NCBI GenBank assembly: GCA_022769665.1
Contig: JALEIR010000031.1
Coordinates: 1 to 50,974, forward strand
Reading direction: 5' to 3'
Source: Lachnospiraceae bacterium
Lineage (GTDB): Bacteria; Bacillota; Clostridia; Lachnospirales; Lachnospiraceae
DNA: 50,974 nt
The position numbers were made by a program, and so were the translations under genes. Below are positions 27,056-35,585 of this stretch, piece by piece. Within the stretch, counting starts at the first letter, position 1, and every line of letters begins with the position of its first letter. Under the pieces are notes generated by a model, which was not told the origin of the DNA, ran no database searches, and saw only the letters and a list, made by a program, of their open reading frames with translations.

Positions 27056-30000
27056 CCGCCAGCACCCAGCTGTCAAACCAGCGCAGAAAGCGGTTTACAA
27101 AGGAAGCTTCCACAGGCTGTCCCGAGAGTACAGGATAGAACAGCAGAAAGAGCCCGAAAACAGCTGCTCCATAGATGATGAGCAGAATTGTAAAGCGGCG
27201 CTTTGATAGACGGTTGTACCATTGTTTCAGACTGTATGTAATCATTAACACAACAAAGGCAACACTTGGAAAATAGTGATATATAAAAGTAATTCTTGTT
27301 ACAAAGAACCAGGGCAGATACTGTGCCATATATCCTGTGAGCAGGAAGGCGGCAGTTCTGTCCTTTTTGCGTATACAGAGCAGGAACATGTAAAGCGAAG
27401 CGGGAATTCCGACCCACCATACAAGGGGATTTCCAAAGGCGCTGATGCCTTCCCTGATACCGCCGTAGCCGGAGGAACCTGTAACAATAGAGGAATAGTA
27501 CCATATAGGTCTTTTCATAATGGGCCATTCATACCAGCAGGATGAGTATGGATGTGAAGCCTCCAGTGCGCTGTGATAACCGAACATGTATTCCTGGTTA
27601 TGCAGTACCCTGAGCAGGAATCCGTCTCCGGAGCCGTCCCGGAAAGGAAGATAGGACAAGAGGTAAATCAGGATGGGAAGCAACACAAAGAAAACCACAC
27701 AGAAAAGGATAGTGTGAAGTACATGGGGGCGGAATACATTCAGAATATGGCGGTGGGAAATCCCGTTGGTGGCACTTCGGGGATTTTGGACTGCATACCG
27801 GTATTCCTGATATCTTCGCAATAAAACGGAAAAGAAAATTACAGCCAGCCCCACACCGGCATATACACCTGTCCATTTGCACGCAATGCCAAGCCCCATG
27901 CTGATACCGCATAAACCCAGCGGGATAAAGGTTCGCCAAAGAGGCGTGTCATAAAAGCTTAAGGTGCTGTAGAGATACATGAAAAGATACATGAAAAGGA
28001 CAAAAAAGGTAATATATACATCGATGGTTGCAATCCTTGTCTGAGTAAAGTGCATAAAGTCAAAAGCAAAAAGTACTGCAGCCAGGAAAGCAAGAGAACT
28101 GTGGCCGGTAATTTTTTTAGAAAACAGATACAGGAGCGGAACCATGGCAATACCAAATAGTGTTCCCATGATACGCCAGCCGAAAGGATTCATGCCAAAG
28201 AGCAGAACACCCAGGGAAATGATGATTTTTCCAAGAGGCGGGTGAGTGTTCTCGTAAGCGGTCAGACCATGCAAAAATTCGTAAGCTGTCCGTCCGTGAT
28301 ATATTTCATCAAAGTACATGCTGTTGCGGAAACTGTACCGGTCAGGGAAAAGAGACTGCTCATCAAAAAGCGCCGGATAGTCATCGGCATTGACCGGAGT
28401 CAGAATATTACCGTCAGTATCCGTAAAAATCAGCTCAATAATGGAGGCGGAACTGCTCCGCAGAGAGAGGCGGAGCAGGGGAGTGTCGGAAGATATTTCT
28501 ACATCCTGCCAGGTAAATACCTGATTGAGTGTCACATCCCCTTTTTCCGTCCATAGAGAATCTCCATAGTTTTTTCCTTCCAAAGTAAAACTCCTTTTAT
28601 GCTCAGGAGTAATATAGTAGGACATTTTTATGGTATCTGAGGGCAAAACGGAACCAAAGTCCAGTTCGATGGTATCTCCCTGAACCATGCTATATGTAGA
28701 AGTGGGAGCCTTCATGTCTCCCAAATCATAGAGCGCAAAGCAACTGTACACGATGGTGATGACAAGCATAATCAAAAGGTCTGTTTTTGTCACCCGCTCC
28801 GGCTTTTGAGAGGACTCCGGAGCCCTGCTGTACGAAAACAGATTCTTGACAGACTTCAGGTACAAAGAATCGCTGCTTAGCGATTTGGAGTCGGAATGAA
28901 AACAGTACAGATATACAGTGCGGTACAGAAAAGCACCCATGATCAGCATTCCTGCGGAGACAATGAGAAGAAGAGGAGCTTTCCTGTCATAGTTTGAAGG
29001 GTCATACTGAAACAACACATAGGCGGTGTTGTAAAAATGCAGGATGGAAAAGCCGCTGTAACACAGATACAGGCGTTTGGAAGGAAGGCAGACAACCGCG
29101 AGTAACAAAAGTACGATGGCCGGGTAGAGATAACGCTCGTGCATACGTACCGAGAAAAGATAAACGGAGGTCATGAGCAGTGCTGCCAGCAAAGGGTATT
29201 TGGTGTTGTCCTTTTTGAGACGAAAGCTGATGAACAATACAACCAAAACAGTAACAACGATGGCCGCCCAACCGTAAAAGTGGAAAGGGAGGCCCAGAAA
29301 CCTATTGTCCTGGCTGATCCAGTTTAACCCCAAAAATCCCCAGAAATTACAGGCGTTTACCGCTGCGTAGGGATATGAGCCCAAGGTATTCAGATATTGT
29401 GATAAAACATTTCCGATACCAAAAGGAAGTACAAGAAGTAATACCGTAAGCAGGGATAAAAGCCCGTAAGATATGTTTTGAAACAGTTTTTTGAGGGAAA
29501 AGCCATCTGAAAATACGGAATCACAAATTCCCACAAACAACACAGGTGCATAAACCAACATTTGAGGCTTGATCAGAATTCCCGCGCAAAAAGATAAAAA
29601 AGCCGGAAGCGTGCGTTTCTTCGTCAGGGACAGACACATGACCAGCAACAGCAGGGTATATACGGAATCTACCTGTCCCCATACAGAGGAATTCAAAATG
29701 ACAGCTGGATTGAAAAGATAAGCTGCGCATAGAAATGAGGAGTTTCTTCCGCCCATGTACCGACGAGCTGTCCGGAAAAGAAGGAATCCGCAGCCTAAAT
29801 CACAGAGTATTGCGGGAAGCCTTAAAAGAAGCAAATGAGCTGTGGAGTAGTAGCTGATGTGCAGCAGAGAGCGCAGTGCACCTACCGGATAGAGAAGATA
29901 CATATATCCGGGCGGATAATCTGTGAAAAAATCGGCAGAATAAAACTGTCCCGGTCCAACCTGAAAAATTCGGTCTGCCCAGGCGGCAAAGCATGCGGTA

Positions 30001-30179
30001 TCATTATCAAATCCTCCGGAAAGCCCTGCAGCGAACAATCTTATAATCATGGCAGCCCCGAAGAGCAGCAGAACACTGCGCTTTATAGTGTCCTTTGAAG
30101 CATTTGGTGCCTTGAAAGCCGAAAAGCAAAGGACAAACAGCAACAACCCCAAAATTGCAGACAGATGTATATAAGCCAT
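27048..30179 (-). CDS. Double GT-C glycosyltransferase: mannosyltransferase-like half fused to PMT (GT39-like) half
   Basis: A 1043-residue integral membrane protein. The N-terminal half (about 1-430) looks like a polyprenol-phosphate-sugar-dependent GT-C enzyme with D58-x-D60 in GGFDNDTACF, TDYPPGYMYLLYP and SSVWGQVDSVYTL. A soluble, non-membrane segment (about 470-600) follows. The C-terminal half resembles protein O-mannosyltransferases: D624-E625 in MYFDEIYHGR, then ENTHPPLGK, and a terminal block of four helices. In the family the acidic pair binds the substrate on the outer face. It may glycosylate secreted proteins or wall polymers. A CCGGAGGTT site precedes the ATG. The stop end overlaps the response regulator gene by eight bases. 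Confidence 0.85.
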   Translation of the reverse strand: MAYIHLSAILGLLLFVLCFSAFKAPNASKDTIKRSVLLLFGAAMIIRLFAAGLSGGFDNDTACFAAWADRIFQVGPGQFYSADFFTDYPPGYMYLLYPVGALRSLLHISYYSTAHLLLLRLPAILCDLGCGFLLFRTARRYMGGRNSSFLCAAYLFNPAVILNSSVWGQVDSVYTLLLLVMCLSLTKKRTLPAFLSFCAGILIKPQMLVYAPVLFVGICDSVFSDGFSLKKLFQNISYGLLSLLTVLLLVLPFGIGNVLSQYLNTLGSYPYAAVNACNFWGFLGLNWISQDNRFLGLPFHFYGWAAIVVTVLVVLFISFRLKKDNTKYPLLAALLMTSVYLFSVRMHERYLYPAIVLLLLAVVCLPSKRLYLCYSGFSILHFYNTAYVLFQYDPSNYDRKAPLLLIVSAGMLIMGAFLYRTVYLYCFHSDSKSLSSDSLYLKSVKNLFSYSRAPESSQKPERVTKTDLLIMLVITIVYSCFALYDLGDMKAPTSTYSMVQGDTIELDFGSVLPSDTIKMSYYITPEHKRSFTLEGKNYGDSLWTEKGDVTLNQVFTWQDVEISSDTPLLRLSLRSSSASIIELIFTDTDGNILTPVNADDYPALFDEQSLFPDRYSFRNSMYFDEIYHGRTAYEFLHGLTAYENTHPPLGKIIISLGVLLFGMNPFGWRIMGTLFGIAMVPLLYLFSKKITGHSSLAFLAAVLFAFDFMHFTQTRIATIDVYITFFVLFMYLFMYLYSTLSFYDTPLWRTFIPLGLCGISMGLGIACKWTGVYAGVGLAVIFFSVLLRRYQEYRYAVQNPRSATNGISHRHILNVFRPHVLHTILFCVVFFVLLPILIYLLSYLPFRDGSGDGFLLRVLHNQEYMFGYHSALEASHPYSSCWYEWPIMKRPIWYYSSIVTGSSGYGGIREGISAFGNPLVWWVGIPASLYMFLLCIRKKDRTAAFLLTGYMAQYLPWFFVTRITFIYHYFPSVAFVVLMITYSLKQWYNRLSKRRFTILLIIYGAAVFGLFLLFYPVLSGQPVEASFVNRFLRWFDSWVLAAK

Positions 30180-30224
30180 AATAACCTCCGGTAAATTATG
30201 TAAATAGTATGGAATATTTATGTA

Positions 30225-30233
30225 ATTATACCA
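30225..30233 (-). promoter_or_regulatory. Extended -10 promoter element of the glycosyltransferase gene
   Basis: On the minus strand the sequence TGGTATAAT is a perfect extended -10 element, about 45 bases before the start codon. No clear -35 box is needed or seen. Confidence 0.55.
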
Positions 30234-30277
30234 AAAACAATAGAAGAAGAAAAGGATTTATGATATAGTGGACGCAA

Positions 30278-30318
30278 AAGAAAAACAAGCGGATGCGAAG
30301 CAGACATTTGTTTTTCTT
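30278..30318 (+). repeat. Inverted repeat in the leader of the PHP gene
   Basis: The arms AAGAAAAACAA (30278-30288) and TTGTTTTTCTT (30308-30318) can pair over 11 bases around a 19-base GC-rich loop. A weak extended -10-like element, TGATATAGT at 30261-30269, lies just upstream. After the stem the heptamer GCGAGTG occurs twice (with a related GCGAGTT between). Role unknown; it could be an mRNA structure. Confidence 0.45.
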
Positions 30319-30382
30319 GCGAGTGATTCAATGCGAGTTTGCGAGTGAACTACTGTATACTTGTAAGTTTGGAGGATGAAAC

Positions 30383-31186
30383 GTGGAAAAAAACATGAGA
30401 TTTGATATGCACTGCCATACAAAAGAAGGATCTCTGGACGGAAAAGTTTCCATAGAAGACTTTATCGGTATATTGCAGAAAAAAGGCTTTCGGGGAATGC
30501 TTGTCAGCGACCATAATTCCTATAAGGGCTACCGTTTCTGGAAGAACAATCTGAAAGGCAGAAAATTTCAGGATTTTGTCGTCCTGAAAGGAATTGAGTA
30601 TGATACCATCGATGCCGGACATATCCTTGTGATTATGCCTGAGAATGTCAAGCTTAGAATTCTGGAACTCAGGGGCCTGCCCGTCCAGTTCCTGATTGAT
30701 ATTGTGCATGGAAGCGGCGGTATTCTTGGTCCGGCCCACCCTTGCGGAGAAAAATACTTGAGTATTACAAATACAAGAAAGCATCGGAATCAGCTGGCTG
30801 TTATGGACAAGTTTGACTTTATCGAAGGGTTTAATTCCTGCGAAAATCCGGAAAGTAACAAAAAGGCACAGGAGATAGCAAAACAGTACCAAAAACCTGT
30901 TTTTGGCGGAAGCGATGCCCACAAGGAGGATTGTATCGGCCTTGGCTTTACCGAATTTGCGGAAAACATCACCTGTGAATCCGATTTAATTGCATTGGTG
31001 AAAAAGAAAGGCAGAGAAGCATCTTCCTGTGGCGGTACTTATTATGAGCATACCACCAAAAACAAAATCGGTAAGGTGAACAATGTGCTCGTACAAGGCT
31101 TCTGGTTTTATAATCATCTTGCCGGCATGTGGCGTTTTCATAAACGAAGACTGGAACTGAAAAGAATGTATATCAGAATCAAATGA
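30383..31186 (+). CDS. PHP-domain metal-dependent phosphoesterase
   Basis: A 267-residue PHP-family protein. Metal-binding motifs are seen: DMHCHTKEGS near the start, SDHNSYKGY, and GGSDAHKED at about 180, with KGIEYD and PAHPCGE in between. PHP proteins hydrolyse phosphate esters such as nucleotides or 3'-5' oligonucleotide ends; the substrate cannot be told. The start is GTG 30383, seven bases after GGAGG; an ATG at 30395 is too far from that site. A palindromic terminator-like element follows at 31272. Confidence 0.85.
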   Translation: MEKNMRFDMHCHTKEGSLDGKVSIEDFIGILQKKGFRGMLVSDHNSYKGYRFWKNNLKGRKFQDFVVLKGIEYDTIDAGHILVIMPENVKLRILELRGLPVQFLIDIVHGSGGILGPAHPCGEKYLSITNTRKHRNQLAVMDKFDFIEGFNSCENPESNKKAQEIAKQYQKPVFGGSDAHKEDCIGLGFTEFAENITCESDLIALVKKKGREASSCGGTYYEHTTKNKIGKVNNVLVQGFWFYNHLAGMWRFHKRRLELKRMYIRIK

Positions 31187-31265
31187 AATATTACGGATTT
31201 GTTGCAAATTTAGAGGTTCTTATACAGTAATTCATAAATTCTTAAGGTGTATTTGGTATAAGATA

Positions 31266-31274
31266 TGTTATAAT
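31266..31274 (+). promoter_or_regulatory. Extended -10 promoter of the ABC/adaptor operon
   Basis: TGTTATAAT is a perfect extended -10 element 56 bases before the first start codon of the operon. No good -35 is visible. Its last three bases are part of the inverted repeat at 31272-31306. A second weaker candidate, TGGTATAAG, lies at 31254-31262. Confidence 0.6.
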
Positions 31275-31310
31275 GTTCAATATGTAGTAGATGCATATTG
31301 AACATTTTTT
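31272..31310 (+). terminator. 13-bp inverted repeat with T-run: terminator of the PHP gene or operator
   Basis: Arms AATGTTCAATATG (31272-31284) and CATATTGAACATT (31294-31306) pair perfectly around a 9-base loop, followed by TTTT. By form this is an AT-rich intrinsic terminator. Because the left arm starts inside the -10 box of the downstream promoter, it may instead or also be an operator for a repressor. Confidence 0.55.
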
Positions 31311-31329
31311 GTAAAAGGAAGAGGAGATT

Positions 31330-33621
31330 ATGAAAAAAGGGATGAGGAGATTTTTGACGGCATTACTTGCCGGGGCCATGACTCTTTCACTGGCAGCATG
31401 CGGCGGTACCGCTGCGGACGGTGACGGAGCAGAACAACAAAGCGAGAGCCGGACGCCGGAATGGGTGTACGTTCCCGAATATAAGGAGCTGACCGGGAAC
31501 GGAGATTACTGGTCTATGAAACAGATTGGGGATTATCTTTATTATCAGTCCAACACATGGGATGAGGAGACGGGAGAATCCGGCAGTAGTCTGAAAAAGT
31601 ATTCTCTGCTCGATGGCAGAGAGGAAACTCTGCCGCTGACACTTGATGACGGCGGAAGCCTGAACAGTTTTGAGATAGGTGAGGACGGAAGCGTCTACGC
31701 AATGATTGATTTCTGGAGCAATGATGAGGTGACCGGCGACTATAAAAGCTGGCAGGCTCTGGCAAAGTTTGATGCGGAAGGAAATGAGGTCTATAACGTT
31801 GACCTCGCCGAGTTGCAGGAAAAGGAAGGCATCGACTGGTTCGGAAGCATGACTGTGGACGGACAGGGAAGAGTGTATATCACCTGCGACACGAAGATCG
31901 TATTGTTTGACGAAGCAGGAAATTACAGCGGTCTTGCCAGCGTGGGCAACGACATGAACAGCTGGGTTAACAGTGTAGGCAGAGGTGCGGACGGCAAGGT
32001 TTATGCGTGCTATTATGCCAGTAACGGAAACAGCGGCGGATATCAGCTGAGTGAGATTGATTTTGACAAGAAGAGTACAGGTTCTTCCTACAGCAATTTC
32101 CCCAGCGGTAACGGTAATGGTCTGGTTTCCGGTGATGACAATAGTTTTCTGGTACAGGACGGAACTTCGGTTTACCGTTATGATATGACAGCCCAGACCA
32201 GTGAGAAACTGTTTGACTGGCTGGACAGCGATATCAACGGTCAGTATGTTAACAACATAGGCGTAACATCGGAAGGAAAGATACTTGCCATTATCAATGA
32301 CTGGAACAGCAACGAATACAGCATTGCTGTCCTGACCAAGACCCCGGGAAGCGAGGTGGCCAAGAAGGAAACCATCGTTGTGGGAACCCTTGGCGCAAGC
32401 CAGGAGCTGCAGGCAGCCGCTGTGGCTTTCAACAAGGCCAATGAGAAATACCGTGTCACCATCAAGCAGTATATAGACAATAGTGCCAACTGGACAGAGA
32501 CTACCATGAGCGATGCCATAACAAATATGAATAATGACATTACCTCCGGTAATTGTCCGGATATCATCGATTTGAGCAATCTGAATGCGGAGCAGTTGGC
32601 AACAAAGGGTGTCCTGATGGATATGTCTTCTTTACTGGAGAGCAGTACGGTGTTGAGCAGGGAAGATTATGTTGAGAGTGTGCTTGCAGGCTATACCTAC
32701 GGAGATGTGCTGGTAGGTATTCCCAAGAATTTCAGTATTCAGACGATTGCAGGCAGTGCTGATGATTTGGGAACGGAAATGGGTTGGAGTTTGGATGACA
32801 TGATTGCCTATGCGGATGCACATCCCGATGCAAGTCTGTTTGACTATAATTCCAAATCCAGCATCATGTACTACTGCATGATGTATAATGAGGATACATT
32901 TATTGACTGGGCATCTGGAAAGTGTAATTTTAATTCACCCGAGTTTATCAGCCTGTTGGAGTTTGTGAACCGGTTCCCCGACGAGGCGGATTACGACGAT
33001 GAGGTTTCCACTCCCACAAAGATTCAGAATGGTGAGGTCCTTCTGGATAATGTATATTTGTCTGAATTTAATGATATCCAGATGTATAACGAAATTTTCG
33101 GCGGAAAGGCAAACTTCATCGGTTATCCCACCATGGACGGAAGTGTAGGATGCGCTCTGTATGCAAGTAATGTGTATGCCATTGCGGCGAAGTCTTCCGT
33201 AAAGGAGGGGGCATGGGCTTTCATTGAGAGTTATCTGGCAGATACGGATGATGATATGTGGTCATGGGGCTTCCCTGCCAACAAGACACAGTTGGATTCA
33301 AAAATCGAGGAAGCAACCAAGGTGGAAACCTATACCTGGACGGACGAAAACGGTGTGGAGCATGAAGAGGTGGCTTCTACCGGTGGCAGTATCGGTTATC
33401 AGGACGGCTGGACCTACGAATATCATACAACCACACAAGAAGAGGTTGACCAGGTTCTGGCTCTCTTTGATGTGGCAAAGCCCGCCGCATCACAGAACAG
33501 TGAGATAATGACCATTATCTCCGAGGAGGCGGAAGCTTTCTATCAGGGACAGAAGAGCGCTGCCGACGTGGCGGCTGTTATTCAGAGCCGTGCACAGATT
33601 TATGTGGATGAGAACAGCTAA
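31330..33621 (+). CDS. Sugar-binding lipoprotein with N-terminal propeller-like domain (ABC transporter)
   Basis: A 763-residue lipoprotein. A signal peptide ends in the lipobox LAAC with lipidated C24. Residues about 50-340 show repeating strand patterns typical of a beta-propeller (GDYLYYQ, DGSVYAMID, QGRVYIT, DGKVYACYY, SEGKILAII). From about 346 a family 1 extracellular solute-binding domain begins (TIVVGTLGASQELQAAAVAF). The end SRAQIYVDENS is typical of such proteins in Lachnospiraceae. It is the first gene of a six-gene operon and is paralogous to the last gene. The ligand is probably a carbohydrate, by family. The propeller is inferred from patterns only. Confidence 0.88.
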   Translation: MKKGMRRFLTALLAGAMTLSLAACGGTAADGDGAEQQSESRTPEWVYVPEYKELTGNGDYWSMKQIGDYLYYQSNTWDEETGESGSSLKKYSLLDGREETLPLTLDDGGSLNSFEIGEDGSVYAMIDFWSNDEVTGDYKSWQALAKFDAEGNEVYNVDLAELQEKEGIDWFGSMTVDGQGRVYITCDTKIVLFDEAGNYSGLASVGNDMNSWVNSVGRGADGKVYACYYASNGNSGGYQLSEIDFDKKSTGSSYSNFPSGNGNGLVSGDDNSFLVQDGTSVYRYDMTAQTSEKLFDWLDSDINGQYVNNIGVTSEGKILAIINDWNSNEYSIAVLTKTPGSEVAKKETIVVGTLGASQELQAAAVAFNKANEKYRVTIKQYIDNSANWTETTMSDAITNMNNDITSGNCPDIIDLSNLNAEQLATKGVLMDMSSLLESSTVLSREDYVESVLAGYTYGDVLVGIPKNFSIQTIAGSADDLGTEMGWSLDDMIAYADAHPDASLFDYNSKSSIMYYCMMYNEDTFIDWASGKCNFNSPEFISLLEFVNRFPDEADYDDEVSTPTKIQNGEVLLDNVYLSEFNDIQMYNEIFGGKANFIGYPTMDGSVGCALYASNVYAIAAKSSVKEGAWAFIESYLADTDDDMWSWGFPANKTQLDSKIEEATKVETYTWTDENGVEHEEVASTGGSIGYQDGWTYEYHTTTQEEVDQVLALFDVAKPAASQNSEIMTIISEEAEAFYQGQKSAADVAAVIQSRAQIYVDENS

Positions 33622-33641
33622 AGCAGTCAGGGGAATGTAAA

Positions 33642-34562
33642 GTGAGCAGAAAGCAGAAGACGGGAGAGATTCCTGCAAAGAAGCATATTAAGACAACAAG
33701 AAGAACACGAAAGCTGAAGATAAGCTCGGGGGCATTTATTGCTCCCAGCTTTATCGGCGTTCTCTTGTTTTTCATATTGCCGTTTCTGGTAGTTATATAT
33801 TATTCTATGGTAGACAGTCCCATCAGCGGCAATTTTGTTTTTTTGGATAATTTTAAAAGCATTATCGGCAATGCGGCCTTTCAGAAGGCAGTACGCAACA
33901 CTGCTTTGTTTTCGGTGATTTCGGTGCCGCTGGCAGTGGTGCTCTCTCTGTTTTTGGCCATAGTGCTGGAGGCGAAACTGCCGTTTCGAAGCCAGTTCAG
34001 AACCTTCTTTTTAAGTCCGTTGATGGTGCCTGTGGCATCCATTGTGCTGATTTGGCAGGTTTTGTTTCACTATAACGGTGCTGTCAATGATATCCTTTCC
34101 ACATTCGGCGTTGCAAAAATTGACTGGCTGAAGTCGGACTATGCACTGGTGGTCACCGTGATTTTGTTCCTTTGGAAAAACCTGGGCTATAATATGATTC
34201 TGTTTATGGCGGCCCTGGCAAGTATTCCCAAGGATATCCTGGAGGTGGCAAGACTGGAGAGTGCGACACCGTTTCAGACCTTTTTTTACATAAAAATAAG
34301 GTATTTATCCTCCACGCTTTTATTTGTTACAATTATGTCTCTGATCAGCTCCTTTAAAATATTCCGTGAGGTATATCTTTTGACGGGAGATTACCCGGTT
34401 GACACAGTTTATACCCTGCAGCATTTTATGAACAATAAATTCAAGAGCCTGGATTATCAGGCCCTTTCGGCGGCTGCAATCCTGATGTCACTGGTGATGA
34501 TTGTCATCATCGGCATCCTGTTCATTGCCGAAAATCGCTTCGGAAAGGATGTGGAAGGATGA
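33642..34562 (+). CDS. ABC sugar transporter permease, MalF/LplB type
   Basis: A 306-residue permease with six predicted membrane helices and a basic N-terminal tail. The EAA loop that contacts the ATPase is seen at IPKDILEVARLESATPFQ. CUT1-type importers use two such subunits, and the second follows with a four-base overlap. The start is GTG 33642 after AGGGGAATG. No ATPase gene is in the operon; related bacteria use a shared MsmX-type ATPase encoded elsewhere. Confidence 0.92.
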   Translation: MSRKQKTGEIPAKKHIKTTRRTRKLKISSGAFIAPSFIGVLLFFILPFLVVIYYSMVDSPISGNFVFLDNFKSIIGNAAFQKAVRNTALFSVISVPLAVVLSLFLAIVLEAKLPFRSQFRTFFLSPLMVPVASIVLIWQVLFHYNGAVNDILSTFGVAKIDWLKSDYALVVTVILFLWKNLGYNMILFMAALASIPKDILEVARLESATPFQTFFYIKIRYLSSTLLFVTIMSLISSFKIFREVYLLTGDYPVDTVYTLQHFMNNKFKSLDYQALSAAAILMSLVMIVIIGILFIAENRFGKDVEG

Positions 34563-35512
34563 GCAAGAAAATCTTATCTTTACAAAGAACCTCCGAAGAC
34601 AGAGGACAGAAGAGAAAAGTCAAAAGAAAAAAGGCCTGGAATGTTACCAAGATTACGCTGGCAACTCTGGTTGCTGCTTTCTTTGCCATTTTGTTCCTGA
34701 CACCTATTATTTTGACCATTACCAATTCCTTTATGTCATCCTCGGAAATATCTGCCAATTACGGCTCCGTTTTTGCCACAAACAGCAGCGGAGGTAAGGT
34801 TTATATTTCAGAGAAGGTCAACTTAAAATTTATTCCCGACATGGTGTCCTTCAGCCAGTATATTACAGTGCTCTTTAAGAGTCCGGATTACTTGTTGAAA
34901 TTTTGGAACTCTGTCATTCTGGTTGGCCCCATAGTTGTATTTCAACTGTTGGTAGCTTCCCTGGCATCTTACGGATTTGCCAGATACAGAGGGAAAATCA
35001 GGGAGATTATTTTCTTCGCCTATATTATTTTGATGCTGATGCCTTATCAGGTTACACTGGTACCGAATTATATGGTCAGCGATTGGCTGAACCTTTTGGA
35101 TACCTACTGGGCTATCTGGCTGCCGGGCATTTTTTCTCCCTTTGCAGTGTTCCTGCTTACCAAATTCATGAGGCGTATACCAACGTCTGTGATAGAGGCA
35201 GCACAGATAGACGGTGCTGGAGAATGGCAGATTTACAGAAGAATCTGTATGCCCCTTTGTAAAGGTGCCGTATGTTCTGCCGCCATTCTGGTATTTATCG
35301 ATTATTGGAACATGGTGGAGCAGCCGTTGATTCTGCTTTCGGATGCGGAAAAGCATCCTTTATCGGTTTTCTTAAGCAAGATTAACGCAGGAGAAATCGG
35401 ACTCGCATTTGCCGTGGCTACAATTTATATGGTGCCGAGCCTGTTGATTTTCCTGTACGGAGAGGAATATCTGGTAGACGGAATCACCTATCAGGGCGGA
35501 ATCAAGGGCTAA
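34559..35512 (+). CDS. ABC sugar transporter permease, MalG type
   Basis: A 317-residue second permease subunit with six helices. The EAA loop is RIPTSVIEAAQIDGAGEWQI. A very basic N-terminal tail (about 1-30) precedes the first helix, and a loop of about 45 residues lies between helices 1 and 2. It overlaps the upstream permease gene by four bases (ATGA), so the two are coupled. A GC-rich hairpin follows the stop. Confidence 0.93.
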   Translation: MSKKILSLQRTSEDRGQKRKVKRKKAWNVTKITLATLVAAFFAILFLTPIILTITNSFMSSSEISANYGSVFATNSSGGKVYISEKVNLKFIPDMVSFSQYITVLFKSPDYLLKFWNSVILVGPIVVFQLLVASLASYGFARYRGKIREIIFFAYIILMLMPYQVTLVPNYMVSDWLNLLDTYWAIWLPGIFSPFAVFLLTKFMRRIPTSVIEAAQIDGAGEWQIYRRICMPLCKGAVCSAAILVFIDYWNMVEQPLILLSDAEKHPLSVFLSKINAGEIGLAFAVATIYMVPSLLIFLYGEEYLVDGITYQGGIKG

Positions 35513-35519
35513 CGGCGAA

Positions 35520-35535
35520 CCGGCCTTGAGGCCGG
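35520..35535 (+). promoter_or_regulatory. GC-rich hairpin between the permease and adaptor genes
   Basis: CCGGCC / GGCCGG with a TTGA tetraloop, eight bases after the permease stop, without a T-run. It may protect or separate the importer part of the mRNA from the downstream adaptor part. Confidence 0.5.
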
Positions 35536-35585
35536 AACGATAAATATTGAAGTTTTAAGGATATGATAAGGAGAGGAAGAAGGAA

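Noticed and set aside
35520..35535. The CCGGCC/GGCCGG hairpin as a terminator
   Set aside because: No T-run follows, and the next gene in the operon has no separate promoter that I can see.
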